Assembly (NCBI GenBank): GCA_948470475.1 | Contig: OX419339.1 | Span: 16,861,075 to 16,925,074 of the forward strand | DNA from: Galaxea fascicularis | Taxonomy: Eukaryota > Cnidaria > Anthozoa > Scleractinia > Euphylliidae | Direction of reading: 5' to 3' | DNA length: 64,000 nt | Part shown: piece after piece, positions 36,001 through 47,882 of the stretch | Layout of the letters: each line of letters begins with the position of its first letter | Numbering within the stretch: the first letter of the stretch is position 1 | Notes under the pieces: generated by a model | What the model was told of the DNA's origin: nothing | The model's input: the letters and a program-made list of their open reading frames with translations, nothing else | The model's database searches: none | Translations under genes and position numbers: made by a program

Positions 36001-39000
36001 CCTATTTGCTGCCTGTCCCAGATACCCTTTTTGTTCAACTCTTCGTCCTGTGCTCAGTATGACACAAAAACTTGCAGAGATACGTTTCTTCATGCGTTTT
36101 GCCTGTTTACAGCGTCCCCGAATTGAAACTGTGAAATTACTTACAGAAAGAGTGTTTTTATTAACAAAATATTGAGGTCACGTGACCGGTGCTTCTGACA
36201 CCACTAGAGGATAGCAGTGACTAAGATTAAGTGAAGGACAGGGCAAGAGTTGGGATTTAAGGGCCCCAGTTGATTTTCTGACCTTCAGGTTACGTTCTAG
36301 GGGCTTAGGGTAGGGCTAGACTCAGATTTGGGGCAAGAGCATGAACAAGCCACGTGGCTAACACTCCCAGCACACTTTGACGACATAGACCAGGCACGGT
36401 AGGTTATTTGGCTAGATTGACACCAATTCCGTTTTGATTGAGCCTGTAATCTTCAAAATATCTACTCCCGTTACCTCCAGTTGGTGCTTTGCCACAATCT
36501 TGACCTATTTGCTGCCTGTCCCAGATACCCTTTTTGTTCAACTCTTCGTCCTGTGCTCAGTATGACACAAAAACTTGCAGAGATACGTTTCTTCATGCGT
36601 TTTGCCTGTTTACAGCGTCCCCGAATTGAAACTGTGAAATTACTTACAGAAAGAGTGTTTTTATTAACAAAATATTGAGGTCACGTGACCGGTGCTTCTG
36701 ACACCACTAGAGGATAGCAGTGACTAAGATTAAGTGAAGGACAGGGCAAGAGTTGGGATTTAAGGGCCCCAGTTGATTTTCTGACCTTCAGGTTACGTTC
36801 TAGGGGCTTAGGGTAGGGCTAGACTCAGATTTGGGGCAAGAGCATGAACAAGCCACGTGGCTAACACTCCCAGCACACTTTGACGACATAGACCAGGCAC
36901 GGTAGGTTATTTGGCTAGATTGACACCAATTCCGTTTTGATTGAGCCTGTAATCTTCAAAATATCTACTCCCGTTACCTCCAGTTGGTGCTTTGCCACAA
37001 TCTTGACCTATTTGCTGCCTGTCCCAGATACCCTTTTTGTTCAACTCTTCGTCCTGTGCTCAGTATGACACAAAAACTTGCAGAGATACGTTTCTTCATG
37101 CGTTTTGCCTGTTTACAGCGTCCCCGAATTGAAACTGTGAAATTACTTACAGAAAGAGTGTTTTTATTAACAAAATATTGAGGTCACGTGACCGGTGCTT
37201 CTGACACCACTAGAGGATAGCAGTGACTAAGATTAAGTGAAGGACAGGGCAAGAGTTGGGATTTAAGGGCCCCAGTTGATTTTCTGACCTTCAGGTTACG
37301 TTCTAGGGGCTTAGGGTAGGGCTAGACTCAGATTTGGGGCAAGAGCATGAACAAGCCACGTGGCTAACACTCCCAGCACACTTTGACGACATAGACCAGG
37401 CACGGTAGGTTATTTGGCTAGATTGACACCAATTCCGTTTTGATTGAGCCTGTAATCTTCAAAATATCTACTCCCGTTACCTCCAGTTGGTGCTTTGCCA
37501 CAATCTTGACCTATTTGCTGCCTGTCCCAGATACCCTTTTTGTTCAACTCTTCGTCCTGTGCTCAGTATGACACAAAAACTTGCAGAGATACGTTTCTTC
37601 ATGCGTTTTGCCTGTTTACAGCGTCCCCGAATTGAAACTGTGAAATTACTTACAGAAAGAGTGTTTTTATTAACAAAATATTGAGGTCACGTGACCGGTG
37701 CTTCTGACACCACTAGAGGATAGCAGTGACTAAGATTAAGTGAAGGACAGGGCAAGAGTTGGGATTTAAGGGCCCCAGTTGATTTTCTGACCTTCAGGTT
37801 ACGTTCTAGGGGCTTAGGGTAGGGCTAGACTCAGATTTGGGGCAAGAGCATGAACAAGCCACGTGGCTAACACTCCCAGCACACTTTGACGACATAGACC
37901 AGGCACGGTAGGTTATTTGGCTAGATTGACACCAATTCCGTTTTGATTGAGCCTGTAATCTTCAAAATATCTACTCCCGTTACCTCCAGTTGGTGCTTTG
38001 CCACAATCTTGACCTATTTGCTGCCTGTCCCAGATACCCTTTTTGTTCAACTCTTCGTCCTGTGCTCAGTATGACACAAAAACTTGCAGAGATACGTTTC
38101 TTCATGCGTTTTGCCTGTTTACAGCGTCCCCGAATTGAAACTGTGAAATTACTTACAGAAAGAGTGTTTTTATTAACAAAATATTGAGGTCACGTGACCG
38201 GTGCTTCTGACACCACTAGAGGATAGCAGTGACTAAGATTAAGTGAAGGACAGGGCAAGAGTTGGGATTTAAGGGCCCCAGTTGATTTTCTGACCTTCAG
38301 GTTACGTTCTAGGGGCTTAGGGTAGGGCTAGACTCAGATTTGGGGCAAGAGCATGAACAAGCCACGTGGCTAACACTCCCAGCACACTTTGACGACATAG
38401 ACCAGGCACGGTAGGTTATTTGGCTAGATTGACACCAATTCCGTTTTGATTGAGCCTGTAATCTTCAAAATATCTACTCCCGTTACCTCCAGTTGGTGCT
38501 TTGCCACAATCTTGACCTATTTGCTGCCTGTCCCAGATACCCTTTTTGTTCAACTCTTCGTCCTGTGCTCAGTATGACACAAAAACTTGCAGAGATACGT
38601 TTCTTCATGCGTTTTGCCTGTTTACAGCGTCCCCGAATTGAAACTGTGAAATTACTTACAGAAAGAGTGTTTTTATTAACAAAATATTGAGGTCACGTGA
38701 CCGGTGCTTCTGACACCACTAGAGGATAGCAGTGACTAAGATTAAGTGAAGGACAGGGCAAGAGTTGGGATTTAAGGGCCCCAGTTGATTTTCTGACCTT
38801 CAGGTTACGTTCTAGGGGCTTAGGGTAGGGCTAGACTCAGATTTGGGGCAAGAGCATGAACAAGCCACGTGGCTAACACTCCCAGCACACTTTGACGACA
38901 TAGACCAGGCACGGTAGGTTATTTGGCTAGATTGACACCAATTCCGTTTTGATTGAGCCTGTAATCTTCAAAATATCTACTCCCGTTACCTCCAGTTGGT

Positions 39001-42000
39001 GCTTTGCCACAATCTTGACCTATTTGCTGCCTGTCCCAGATACCCTTTTTGTTCAACTCTTCGTCCTGTGCTCAGTATGACACAAAAACTTGCAGAGATA
39101 CGTTTCTTCATGCGTTTTGCCTGTTTACAGCGTCCCCGAATTGAAACTGTGAAATTACTTACAGAAAGAGTGTTTTTATTAACAAAATATTGAGGTCACG
39201 TGACCGGTGCTTCTGACACCACTAGAGGATAGCAGTGACTAAGATTAAGTGAAGGACAGGGCAAGAGTTGGGATTTAAGGGCCCCAGTTGATTTTCTGAC
39301 CTTCAGGTTACGTTCTAGGGGCTTAGGGTAGGGCTAGACTCAGATTTGGGGCAAGAGCATGAACAAGCCACGTGGCTAACACTCCCAGCACACTTTGACG
39401 ACATAGACCAGGCACGGTAGGTTATTTGGCTAGATTGACACCAATTCCGTTTTGATTGAGCCTGTAATCTTCAAAATATCTACTCCCGTTACCTCCAGTT
39501 GGTGCTTTGCCACAATCTTGACCTATTTGCTGCCTGTCCCAGATACCCTTTTTGTTCAACTCTTCGTCCTGTGCTCAGTATGACACAAAAACTTGCAGAG
39601 ATACGTTTCTTCATGCGTTTTGCCTGTTTACAGCGTCCCCGAATTGAAACTGTGAAATTACTTACAGAAAGAGTGTTTTTATTAACAAAATATTGAGGTC
39701 ACGTGACCGGTGCTTCTGACACCACTAGAGGATAGCAGTGACTAAGATTAAGTGAAGGACAGGGCAAGAGTTGGGATTTAAGGGCCCCAGTTGATTTTCT
39801 GACCTTCAGGTTACGTTCTAGGGGCTTAGGGTAGGGCTAGACTCAGATTTGGGGCAAGAGCATGAACAAGCCACGTGGCTAACACTCCCAGCACACTTTG
39901 ACGACATAGACCAGGCACGGTAGGTTATTTGGCTAGATTGACACCAATTCCGTTTTGATTGAGCCTGTAATCTTCAAAATATCTACTCCCGTTACCTCCA
40001 GTTGGTGCTTTGCCACAATCTTGACCTATTTGCTGCCTGTCCCAGATACCCTTTTTGTTCAACTCTTCGTCCTGTGCTCAGTATGACACAAAAACTTGCA
40101 GAGATACGTTTCTTCATGCGTTTTGCCTGTTTACAGCGTCCCCGAATTGAAACTGTGAAATTACTTACAGAAAGAGTGTTTTTATTAACAAAATATTGAG
40201 GTCACGTGACCGGTGCTTCTGACACCACTAGAGGATAGCAGTGACTAAGATTAAGTGAAGGACAGGGCAAGAGTTGGGATTTAAGGGCCCCAGTTGATTT
40301 TCTGACCTTCAGGTTACGTTCTAGGGGCTTAGGGTAGGGCTAGACTCAGATTTGGGGCAAGAGCATGAACAAGCCACGTGGCTAACACTCCCAGCACACT
40401 TTGACGACATAGACCAGGCACGGTAGGTTATTTGGCTAGATTGACACCAATTCCGTTTTGATTGAGCCTGTAATCTTCAAAATATCTACTCCCGTTACCT
40501 CCAGTTGGTGCTTTGCCACAATCTTGACCTATTTGCTGCCTGTCCCAGATACCCTTTTTGTTCAACTCTTCGTCCTGTGCTCAGTATGACACAAAAACTT
40601 GCAGAGATACGTTTCTTCATGCGTTTTGCCTGTTTACAGCGTCCCCGAATTGAAACTGTGAAATTACTTACAGAAAGAGTGTTTTTATTAACAAAATATT
40701 GAGGTCACGTGACCGGTGCTTCTGACACCACTAGAGGATAGCAGTGACTAAGATTAAGTGAAGGACAGGGCAAGAGTTGGGATTTAAGGGCCCCAGTTGA
40801 TTTTCTGACCTTCAGGTTACGTTCTAGGGGCTTAGGGTAGGGCTAGACTCAGATTTGGGGCAAGAGCATGAACAAGCCACGTGGCTAACACTCCCAGCAC
40901 ACTTTGACGACATAGACCAGGCACGGTAGGTTATTTGGCTAGATTGACACCAATTCCGTTTTGATTGAGCCTGTAATCTTCAAAATATCTACTCCCGTTA
41001 CCTCCAGTTGGTGCTTTGCCACAATCTTGACCTATTTGCTGCCTGTCCCAGATACCCTTTTTGTTCAACTCTTCGTCCTGTGCTCAGTATGACACAAAAA
41101 CTTGCAGAGATACGTTTCTTCATGCGTTTTGCCTGTTTACAGCGTCCCCGAATTGAAACTGTGAAATTACTTACAGAAAGAGTGTTTTTATTAACAAAAT
41201 ATTGAGGTCACGTGACCGGTGCTTCTGACACCACTAGAGGATAGCAGTGACTAAGATTAAGTGAAGGACAGGGCAAGAGTTGGGATTTAAGGGCCCCAGT
41301 TGATTTTCTGACCTTCAGGTTACGTTCTAGGGGCTTAGGGTAGGGCTAGACTCAGATTTGGGGCAAGAGCATGAACAAGCCACGTGGCTAACACTCCCAG
41401 CACACTTTGACGACATAGACCAGGCACGGTAGGTTATTTGGCTAGATTGACACCAATTCCGTTTTGATTGAGCCTGTAATCTTCAAAATATCTACTCCCG
41501 TTACCTCCAGTTGGTGCTTTGCCACAATCTTGACCTATTTGCTGCCTGTCCCAGATACCCTTTTTGTTCAACTCTTCGTCCTGTGCTCAGTATGACACAA
41601 AAACTTGCAGAGATACGTTTCTTCATGCGTTTTGCCTGTTTACAGCGTCCCCGAATTGAAACTGTGAAATTACTTACAGAAAGAGTGTTTTTATTAACAA
41701 AATATTGAGGTCACGTGACCGGTGCTTCTGACACCACTAGAGGATAGCAGTGACTAAGATTAAGTGAAGGACAGGGCAAGAGTTGGGATTTAAGGGCCCC
41801 AGTTGATTTTCTGACCTTCAGGTTACGTTCTAGGGGCTTAGGGTAGGGCTAGACTCAGATTTGGGGCAAGAGCATGAACAAGCCACGTGGCTAACACTCC
41901 CAGCACACTTTGACGACATAGACCAGGCACGGTAGGTTATTTGGCTAGATTGACACCAATTCCGTTTTGATTGAGCCTGTAATCTTCAAAATATCTACTC

Positions 42001-43705
42001 CCGTTACCTCCAGTTGGTGCTTTGCCACAATCTTGACCTATTTGCTGCCTGTCCCAGATACCCTTTTTGTTCAACTCTTCGTCCTGTGCTCAGTATGACA
42101 CAAAAACTTGCAGAGATACGTTTCTTCATGCGTTTTGCCTGTTTACAGCGTCCCCGAATTGAAACTGTGAAATTACTTACAGAAAGAGTGTTTTTATTAA
42201 CAAAATATTGAGGTCACGTGACCGGTGCTTCTGACACCACTAGAGGATAGCAGTGACTAAGATTAAGTGAAGGACAGGGCAAGAGTTGGGATTTAAGGGC
42301 CCCAGTTGATTTTCTGACCTTCAGGTTACGTTCTAGGGGCTTAGGGTAGGGCTAGACTCAGATTTGGGGCAAGAGCATGAACAAGCCACGTGGCTAACAC
42401 TCCCAGCACACTTTGACGACATAGACCAGGCACGGTAGGTTATTTGGCTAGATTGACACCAATTCCGTTTTGATTGAGCCTGTAATCTTCAAAATATCTA
42501 CTCCCGTTACCTCCAGTTGGTGCTTTGCCACAATCTTGACCTATTTGCTGCCTGTCCCAGATACCCTTTTTGTTCAACTCTTCGTCCTGTGCTCAGTATG
42601 ACACAAAAACTTGCAGAGATACGTTTCTTCATGCGTTTTGCCTGTTTACAGCGTCCCCGAATTGAAACTGTGAAATTACTTACAGAAAGAGTGTTTTTAT
42701 TAACAAAATATTGAGGTCACGTGACCGGTGCTTCTGACACCACTAGAGGATAGCAGTGACTAAGATTAAGTGAAGGACAGGGCAAGAGTTGGGATTTAAG
42801 GGCCCCAGTTGATTTTCTGACCTTCAGGTTACGTTCTAGGGGCTTAGGGTAGGGCTAGACTCAGATTTGGGGCAAGAGCATGAACAAGCCACGTGGCTAA
42901 CACTCCCAGCACACTTTGACGACATAGACCAGGCACGGTAGGTTATTTGGCTAGATTGACACCAATTCCGTTTTGATTGAGCCTGTAATCTTCAAAATAT
43001 CTACTCCCGTTACCTCCAGTTGGTGCTTTGCCACAATCTTGACCTATTTGCTGCCTGTCCCAGATACCCTTTTTGTTCAACTCTTCGTCCTGTGCTCAGT
43101 ATGACACAAAAACTTGCAGAGATACGTTTCTTCATGCGTTTTGCCTGTTTACAGCGTCCCCGAATTGAAACTGTGAAATTACTTACAGAAAGAGTGTTTT
43201 TATTAACAAAATATTGAGGTCACGTGACCGGTGCTTCTGACACCACTAGAGGATAGCAGTGACTAAGATTAAGTGAAGGACAGGGCAAGAGTTGGGATTT
43301 AAGGGCCCCAGTTGATTTTCTGACCTTCAGGTTACGTTCTAGGGGCTTAGGGTAGGGCTAGACTCAGATTTGGGGCAAGAGCATGAACAAGCCACGTGGC
43401 TAACACTCCCAGCACACTTTGACGACATAGACCAGGCACGGTAGGTTATTTGGCTAGATTGACACCAATTCCGTTTTGATTGAGCCTGTAATCTTCAAAA
43501 TATCTACTCCCGTTACCTCCAGTTGGTGCTTTGCCACAATCTTGACCTATTTGCTGCCTGTCCCAGATACCCTTTTTGTTCAACTCTTCGTCCTGTGCTC
43601 AGTATGACACAAAAACTTGCAGAGATACGTTTCTTCATGCGTTTTGCCTGTTTACAGCGTCCCCGAATTGAAACTGTGAAATTACTTACAGAAAGAGTGT
43701 TTTTA

Positions 43706-43709
43706 TTAA
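43706..43709. repeat. Left TTAA target duplication of piggyBac-like element
   Basis: TTAA here is the last part of the final satellite unit and is matched by TTAA at 44722-44725. TTAA duplication is the signature of the piggyBac superfamily. Confidence 0.75.
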
Positions 43710-43730
43710 CCCTTTCTTGTCAGGCCGTTT

Positions 43731-43760
43731 AATGTACTTGTCCATATGGACCAGTACATT
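43731..43760. repeat. 30-bp subterminal palindrome
   Basis: AATGTACTTGTCCAT followed by its near-complement; 28 of 30 positions are symmetric around CATATG. It is a potential cruciform or a protein-binding dyad next to the left terminus. Confidence 0.75.
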
Positions 43761-43860
43761 CTACAGATGCATGGTTACTCTTTAAGAATTGGAAAGTTGA
43801 AATGAGGCATTGATACTTTGAAATGGTTAGTGCTTTGAATTTTAACACCCCATAAATGCG

Positions 43861-44118
43861 CTACCATGGCCGATTTCCATTGAACATGACTGTTTGGTTC
43901 CCTACAAAACCCAAACTGTCCGAAGTGAACGCCCTCAGACAACACCAAAATATACGATTTTTGTCTTTAAGTTTCCGATACAAAAACTCCTCCTGGTGCC
44001 CAAAAACGACATTTGCAGTAAAGTTCAGCTCCAGCACTTTAATTCTTTGCCACATTTTTCTGCTCACTTGTTTAGCACGCCGAGGAAAAGCTGTTGAAGA
44101 AGAGCTATCCCCACTCAT
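43861..44118 (-). CDS. Small ORF inside piggyBac-like element, doubtful
   Basis: An 85-codon frame with its own ATG (MSGDSSSSTAFPRRAKQ). A Ser-rich start is followed by a basic segment and an aromatic end; no domain is recognised. It could be a captured host exon, a remnant of the transposon's own gene, or chance. The opposite strand is also open over the same stretch, which argues for caution. Confidence 0.2.
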   Translation of the reverse strand: MSGDSSSSTAFPRRAKQVSRKMWQRIKVLELNFTANVVFGHQEEFLYRKLKDKNRIFWCCLRAFTSDSLGFVGNQTVMFNGNRPW

Positions 44119-44721
44119 CCGAAAGGTTCGTCGTCATGAGCGAAATGAATTCTGGGTAATTCCTTGATAACGGCGACATGGAAGTCCGCCAATTTCTGTT
44201 TCATAGGTTTTTTATAAGTGTTGAGCCACCCAGTCCTGCTGGCGAAATATTGTACTGATTGCATTATTTAGAAGTCAAAACAAGCCAAAACTGCCACGCT
44301 AGGTCCTGGAATCCATCCTCAGAAAGGCCAGAAAGACAACCTCACTCTTCAACCGTCATGACTCGGCGACACACTCGTGGCGGCTAAATCGCTGTGAAAT
44401 TGTTTTTCACCTCTGGTTTCTTTCAGAGGATTGCCTCTACCCCCAAACCAGCTTCATGATGCCAGGCTAGGGGCTTCTGAAGTGGAAAATGACTCGAAAA
44501 AACACTTATAAGTCGCATACTTACCAAATTTCACGCCGAGTGCTCGCTTGAAAACAAGCAACAGCTAGCGTGACCAGCGTGACAAAAACAAGAGAGCCTT
44601 CAGTGCTCAAGATCAGCGAAAATCACCAAGGTAACGCCAAATAAGGAATCGCCAGATCGTCTCGATCGCTGACACTCAGAAAATTTCAGAAATGGCTCAA
44701 GAAAACTTTGACAAGAAAGAG

Positions 44722-44725
44722 TTAA
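44722..44725. repeat. Right TTAA target duplication
   Basis: TTAA directly after the right terminus GAAAGAG. The sequence beyond (ACTGCTGTATTC) is unrelated to the satellite. Confidence 0.75.
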
Positions 44726-45897
44726 ACTGCTGTATTCAAATTGCAATGACACAACTGTCTCGCCAACTTACGATTCAGCGCAAACAAATTCACAAAACAA
44801 AAGCAAACCAGTGATTGCTACTGAAAAAGAAACAAACCTGTAACGTCCTCCTTTTGTGTCCGAATCCTTTTAAGCAAGTCGCCGATAAATCATAAAGCTG
44901 GCTCAACCCTCAGGTCACAAGAAAACCTCACGAGATCATTCGCTCCAAAGGCGGAAGTGGTCAGGTGGGGGGAGGGGAGGGTAAGTAAGAGTAGCTGTGT
45001 GGGAGCAGGGAGATTGATTGGAAAAGTGGCATTGTATACTATTTTATTTAGTTCCTCAGTGCGCATAAACTCTTTGACTCCCTTAACTTAAAATATAAAA
45101 GAGAAAAGTTAAGCAAGAGAGAAGAAAGGCCGAAATCAGGATGGAAAAAGTGTACATTGCACCAGCACTCAGCTAATCTTTCAAAAAAGGTGCAGTACAG
45201 TGGAGGTCAGTAGCTTCTGTGCAAGAATTTGGATCGTAGGAGGAGACGTAATGTTTACGGAGACAAAAAACAAGTCATACGCGAGTCTATCCATGAAAGT
45301 GTACGTTTATTATATGTTCTAAAGAATTGGCAAGGTCTGTAATTTCCAGTTTTGTGAAATAATACGACCGGCTTCTGATTATATATAAAAAAACATTTTT
45401 CAATGGATTCCACCGGCCACCGGCAGTTACAACGACGTGGAAAGTAGAATGAAGTTATTCTCAAATTTATTTGTGAACTTCAGCAATACACAGGCTGATC
45501 TGACCACATCTACAGGTATGCTTTTCTCGCGTATATTTATTATTATTATTTCTTTGATCCTGAGCAGGCGGTATCCTGAGAATCCTGCAATCTGATTGGT
45601 TCCGGGAGCGGGCAGTATTTTCCTATCTCCTGACCACGGTCATGGTAACCAACTACGCTAAGCGCAGACTGAAGTTGCCAAGTGAAAGAGCGAAGTTTCA
45701 ATTTGTCTTAATTGTTTTTTGTTGACTTTTGAAAGCGAAACTTCACACAGTCTAAAAATATTCCTGACCAATTCATTTTATTGTATATTTGTTGACACGT
45801 TGATGAGACAGTGTGTAAAATAAAAACATGACTTTTCCAGTTTTTCTTAATAGTTTCTCCTACCTCCTAAAAATAGAATTTAGAAATAAATAAAAAT
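44726..45897. other. No gene; possible worn repeat
   Basis: No supported coding frame. A G-rich tract lies at 44967-44981. The stretch at about 45570-45660 (GATTGGTTCCGGGAGCGGGCAG and on) has the look of an interspersed repeat, and may be the other end of the element whose hairpin is at 45898-45993, but I could not define its termini. Confidence 0.35.
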
Positions 45898-45993
45898 GTT
45901 ATTCCCCGGCCTTGGTCGGTCCGTATTGGGTAAAACTGTGCCCTCTGTCTCGAGTACAGTTTTTTCCAATACGGACCTCCCGGCCGAGAATAA
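45898..45993. repeat. 96-bp hairpin repeat
   Basis: The arms GGTCCGTATTGG (45918-45929) and CCAATACGGACC (45966-45977) are perfect complements, and the outer sequence (GTTATTCCCCGGCC and its partner at 45978-45993) continues the pairing with few mismatches. This is probably the end of an interspersed element or a small MITE. Confidence 0.7.
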
Positions 45994-46231
45994 CATATAT
46001 ATACCTCCTCTTAACTAACCGAGTTCGAGGTCCGAACTGTAAGTTACGGACCGAGTTTTTCCTATTGAGTTATGGCCTAAGAGGATACATAACTTGTAGT
46101 ACTGACCGAGAAACGAGGTTTAGCAAGATACTTATTGTGTCTGATGACTGTTTTGGCTAAAAAGTGACTCTTCCCCACCCCCACCTTCCCATGTGCGCTT
46201 GAACGTCTTCGCTGAGGGTAGGGAGTCCAAA

Positions 46232-46495
46232 ATGGCGGCCATCATCGTCCCCTGGCCACAAGGACCAGAGGGCTCTGGCAACACAGGATCAGAAGAAAGT
46301 CCGACATTCTAGGACTTCATATGGCGTCAATCTGCTCCTCCTGAAGTGTCAACGTCTCTGAATACCCTAAATGGTGTCCGGTCACTTCGTTCCATGGTCA
46401 GATCCTTCCAAGTAAAATCGTTCCACGACATACAGGTAGAGTCAGATCTGCATGTGCCACACAGATGGACAACTGTAGGTAAATTTCTCCACTAG
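46232..46495 (+). pseudogene. Small unrecognised coding relic with in-frame TAG
   Basis: An ATG in AAAATGGCGGCC (a YY1-like start context common in TATA-less genes) opens a frame MAAIIVPWPQGPEG that meets TAG at 46310-46312. The same frame then continues WRQSAPPEVSTSL ... RSLRSMVRSF to a stop at 46493-46495. The block SAPPE...RSLRSMVRSF recurs on the opposite strand at 46866-47108, so selection once shaped it and this is a decayed copy. It may be an exon of a longer gene; GT sites lie near 46476-46480. No function is known to me. Confidence 0.45.
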
Positions 46496-46865
46496 TGCAA
46501 TAAGAGATTAGAACGATGATTTTTTTTATGGTCGATCGATCAATAGAATATTTCTCTGCTGATAAAGACTAAGTCATTGTGCGTCACTTCAAAGATAACA
46601 GGCAGAACAGGTAAAGTTTTCAATAAATTCAACGTAATCAACTACAATTAAAAACTTATATTAACAAGTACACTTGAAATTTCAAACAAGGTGTTATTTC
46701 CGAAGAAAATGACTTCCATGTGCGGGACGGCGTCTGAGGTGTCAATAATATTCTCGAACAGAATCATATCGGTATAAACGCAGTAAACTCGTTTCGTCCA
46801 CTAAGCACGACTAAAGTCAGGTTGGACTTTTTTCTTAACATTTTTATTGAGGAAGAAGGATTCCC

Positions 46866-47108
46866 TCACTCTTTACAGTATAAGTGGAACGATCGGATTA
46901 TGTGAAACGATCTGACCATGGAACGAAGTGACCGTAAACCCTCTAAATTAAGGTGTTGCAAACCTTTTAACACACAATCGTCCTTTAGAGACATTGACAT
47001 TTCGGGAGGAGCAGATAGTCTCCTTCGCAGACGCTCTTTTGCCTCGTCACGCAATCTTTCCTCCCCAACGAACCAACACGATCTCCTCCTCAAAAGGAGG
47101 ATGATCAT
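46866..47108 (-). CDS. Inverted partial paralogue of the 46232-46495 relic
   Basis: An 80-codon frame with a true ATG (MIILLLRRRSCW). It has a basic, charged N-terminus (EERLRDEAKERLRRRL), then SAPPEMSMSL, an insert of about 12 residues relative to the plus-strand copy, and RSLRSMVRSF followed by SFH. The nucleotide match covers about 60 bases around GATCTGACCATGGAACGAAG, inverted relative to 46378-46440. The pair forms a spaced inverted repeat of about 0.5 kb. Unknown function; it could be part of a multi-copy host gene family or an unrecognised transposon gene. Confidence 0.4.
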   Translation of the reverse strand: MIILLLRRRSCWFVGEERLRDEAKERLRRRLSAPPEMSMSLKDDCVLKGLQHLNLEGLRSLRSMVRSFHIIRSFHLYCKE

Positions 47109-47557
47109 AAGTTGTCATGTATGCTCAAATGAAGTATAATGCTTTATTACAAGTACGTGACCGTGATGAACAGCTTATAGACTGGGCACTGTTGTTTCCT
47201 TGCTTCATCTCACGCGCTTTTCGAATTTATGAGATATACTGTGAGTGGTTTTACTTTCTATTATGGTGTCAGATACCGAAGGAAGAAAGATTCCTTGTTT
47301 GTTGTCATTGTGCATTGGATAGTTTTTTTGAGTGTGAATATTCATGTTTAATCAACAAATGAACAATTATTTCACCTCCACTTTGTTGAATAATTGTTAA
47401 ATATTCATGATTTATCCGTCTTTAGTTTCTTGGTCGCCCACTAAAATGTGGGTGAACATTTTCCTGATTATGGATGTACCGTTTTTGTTCATAACTCATT
47501 CTACTAAAAAGCGAAAGGTGATCAAAAGAAAGAGGTATATACCATTGAACCCAAGTC
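47109..47557. other. No gene recognised
   Basis: AT-rich DNA up to the Gypsy target site. Short frames only. A loose inverted similarity around 47335-47400 (AATATTCATG / TAAATATTCATG) is not strong enough to call. Confidence 0.35.
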
Positions 47558-47562
47558 AACCC
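47558..47562. repeat. Left 5-bp TSD of Gypsy element
   Basis: AACCC, identical to 60571-60575. Five bases is the usual duplication for Ty3/Gypsy integrases. Confidence 0.9.
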
Positions 47563-47753
47563 TGTCGCGTTGTTCGAATACCATCACAGCTAGACAACAG
47601 AACTAAAACACAGCTAAACAAACTTATAACAAAACTTTTAATGATGGTGAAGCCGAGCTGCGAGACGGCCCAACACAATGCTGAGGGCCTGGTTACATTG
47701 CTGGGAGGAACCTGGTGTCCAGCGGTCAGCAGTGTCACGCAAGACACGCCACA
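47563..47753 (-). repeat. 3' LTR of Gypsy element
   Basis: 191 bp, starting TGTGGCGTG and ending AACGCGACA in element orientation. A TTATAAG box lies in the middle of the LTR on the minus strand. It pairs with 60377-60570. Confidence 0.93.
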
Positions 47754-47766
47754 TCCTCTTCTCTTT
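47754..47766 (-). other. Polypurine tract of Gypsy element
   Basis: AAAGAGAAGAGGA on the minus strand, immediately before the 3' LTR, where plus-strand DNA synthesis is primed in LTR retrotransposons. Confidence 0.8.
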
Positions 47767-47882
47767 AACAAAAACAAGAAACAAACAGAAACGTTTCAGT
47801 GCTCAATCTAGAAAGTATTAAGTGTCTCAAGTGTTCAAAGATTGTTTAAGTGAAAATCAACGTCGCTCAGATCAGTGTTCCT

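Larger units (their letters stand above)
11501..43709. repeat. 503-bp satellite array, 64 units
   Basis: After an 18-base partial unit, 64 consecutive units of exactly 503 bp run from 11519; the recurring start points are 11834, 12337, 12840 ... 43523, with no indel anywhere. I found only four single-base differences: C to G at 20946, A to G at 30787 and again at 35314 (same unit position, exactly nine units apart), and A to T at 32112. Each unit contains two perfect 12-bp palindromes centred on CACGTG (GGTCACGTGACC, first at 11529-11540; AGCCACGTGGCT, first at 11701-11712). I recognise no rRNA, tRNA, snRNA or histone sequence. The 65-codon plus frame starts with TTG and has no supporting feature; the minus frame has an ATG-started 42-codon frame. 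Neither is called as a gene. The array ends at 43709 in TTAA. Confidence 0.97.
43710..44721. mobile_element. piggyBac-like non-autonomous element
   Basis: A 1012-bp element between two TTAA sites. Left terminus CCCTTTCTTGTCA and right terminus (read inward) CTCTTTCTTGTCA give a 13-bp inverted repeat with one mismatch. A near-perfect 30-bp palindrome lies just inside the left end (43731-43760). No transposase remains; the only ATG-started frame of note is a minus-strand one at 43861-44118. Termini of this type (TTAA then CCCTTT) are typical of piggyBac-related families. It directly abuts the satellite array, but the flank beyond its right TTAA is not satellite. Confidence 0.75.

Noticed and set aside
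47335..47400. Possible palindromic element around AATATTCATG
   Set aside because: Pairing is short and interrupted, not better than expected in AT-rich DNA.
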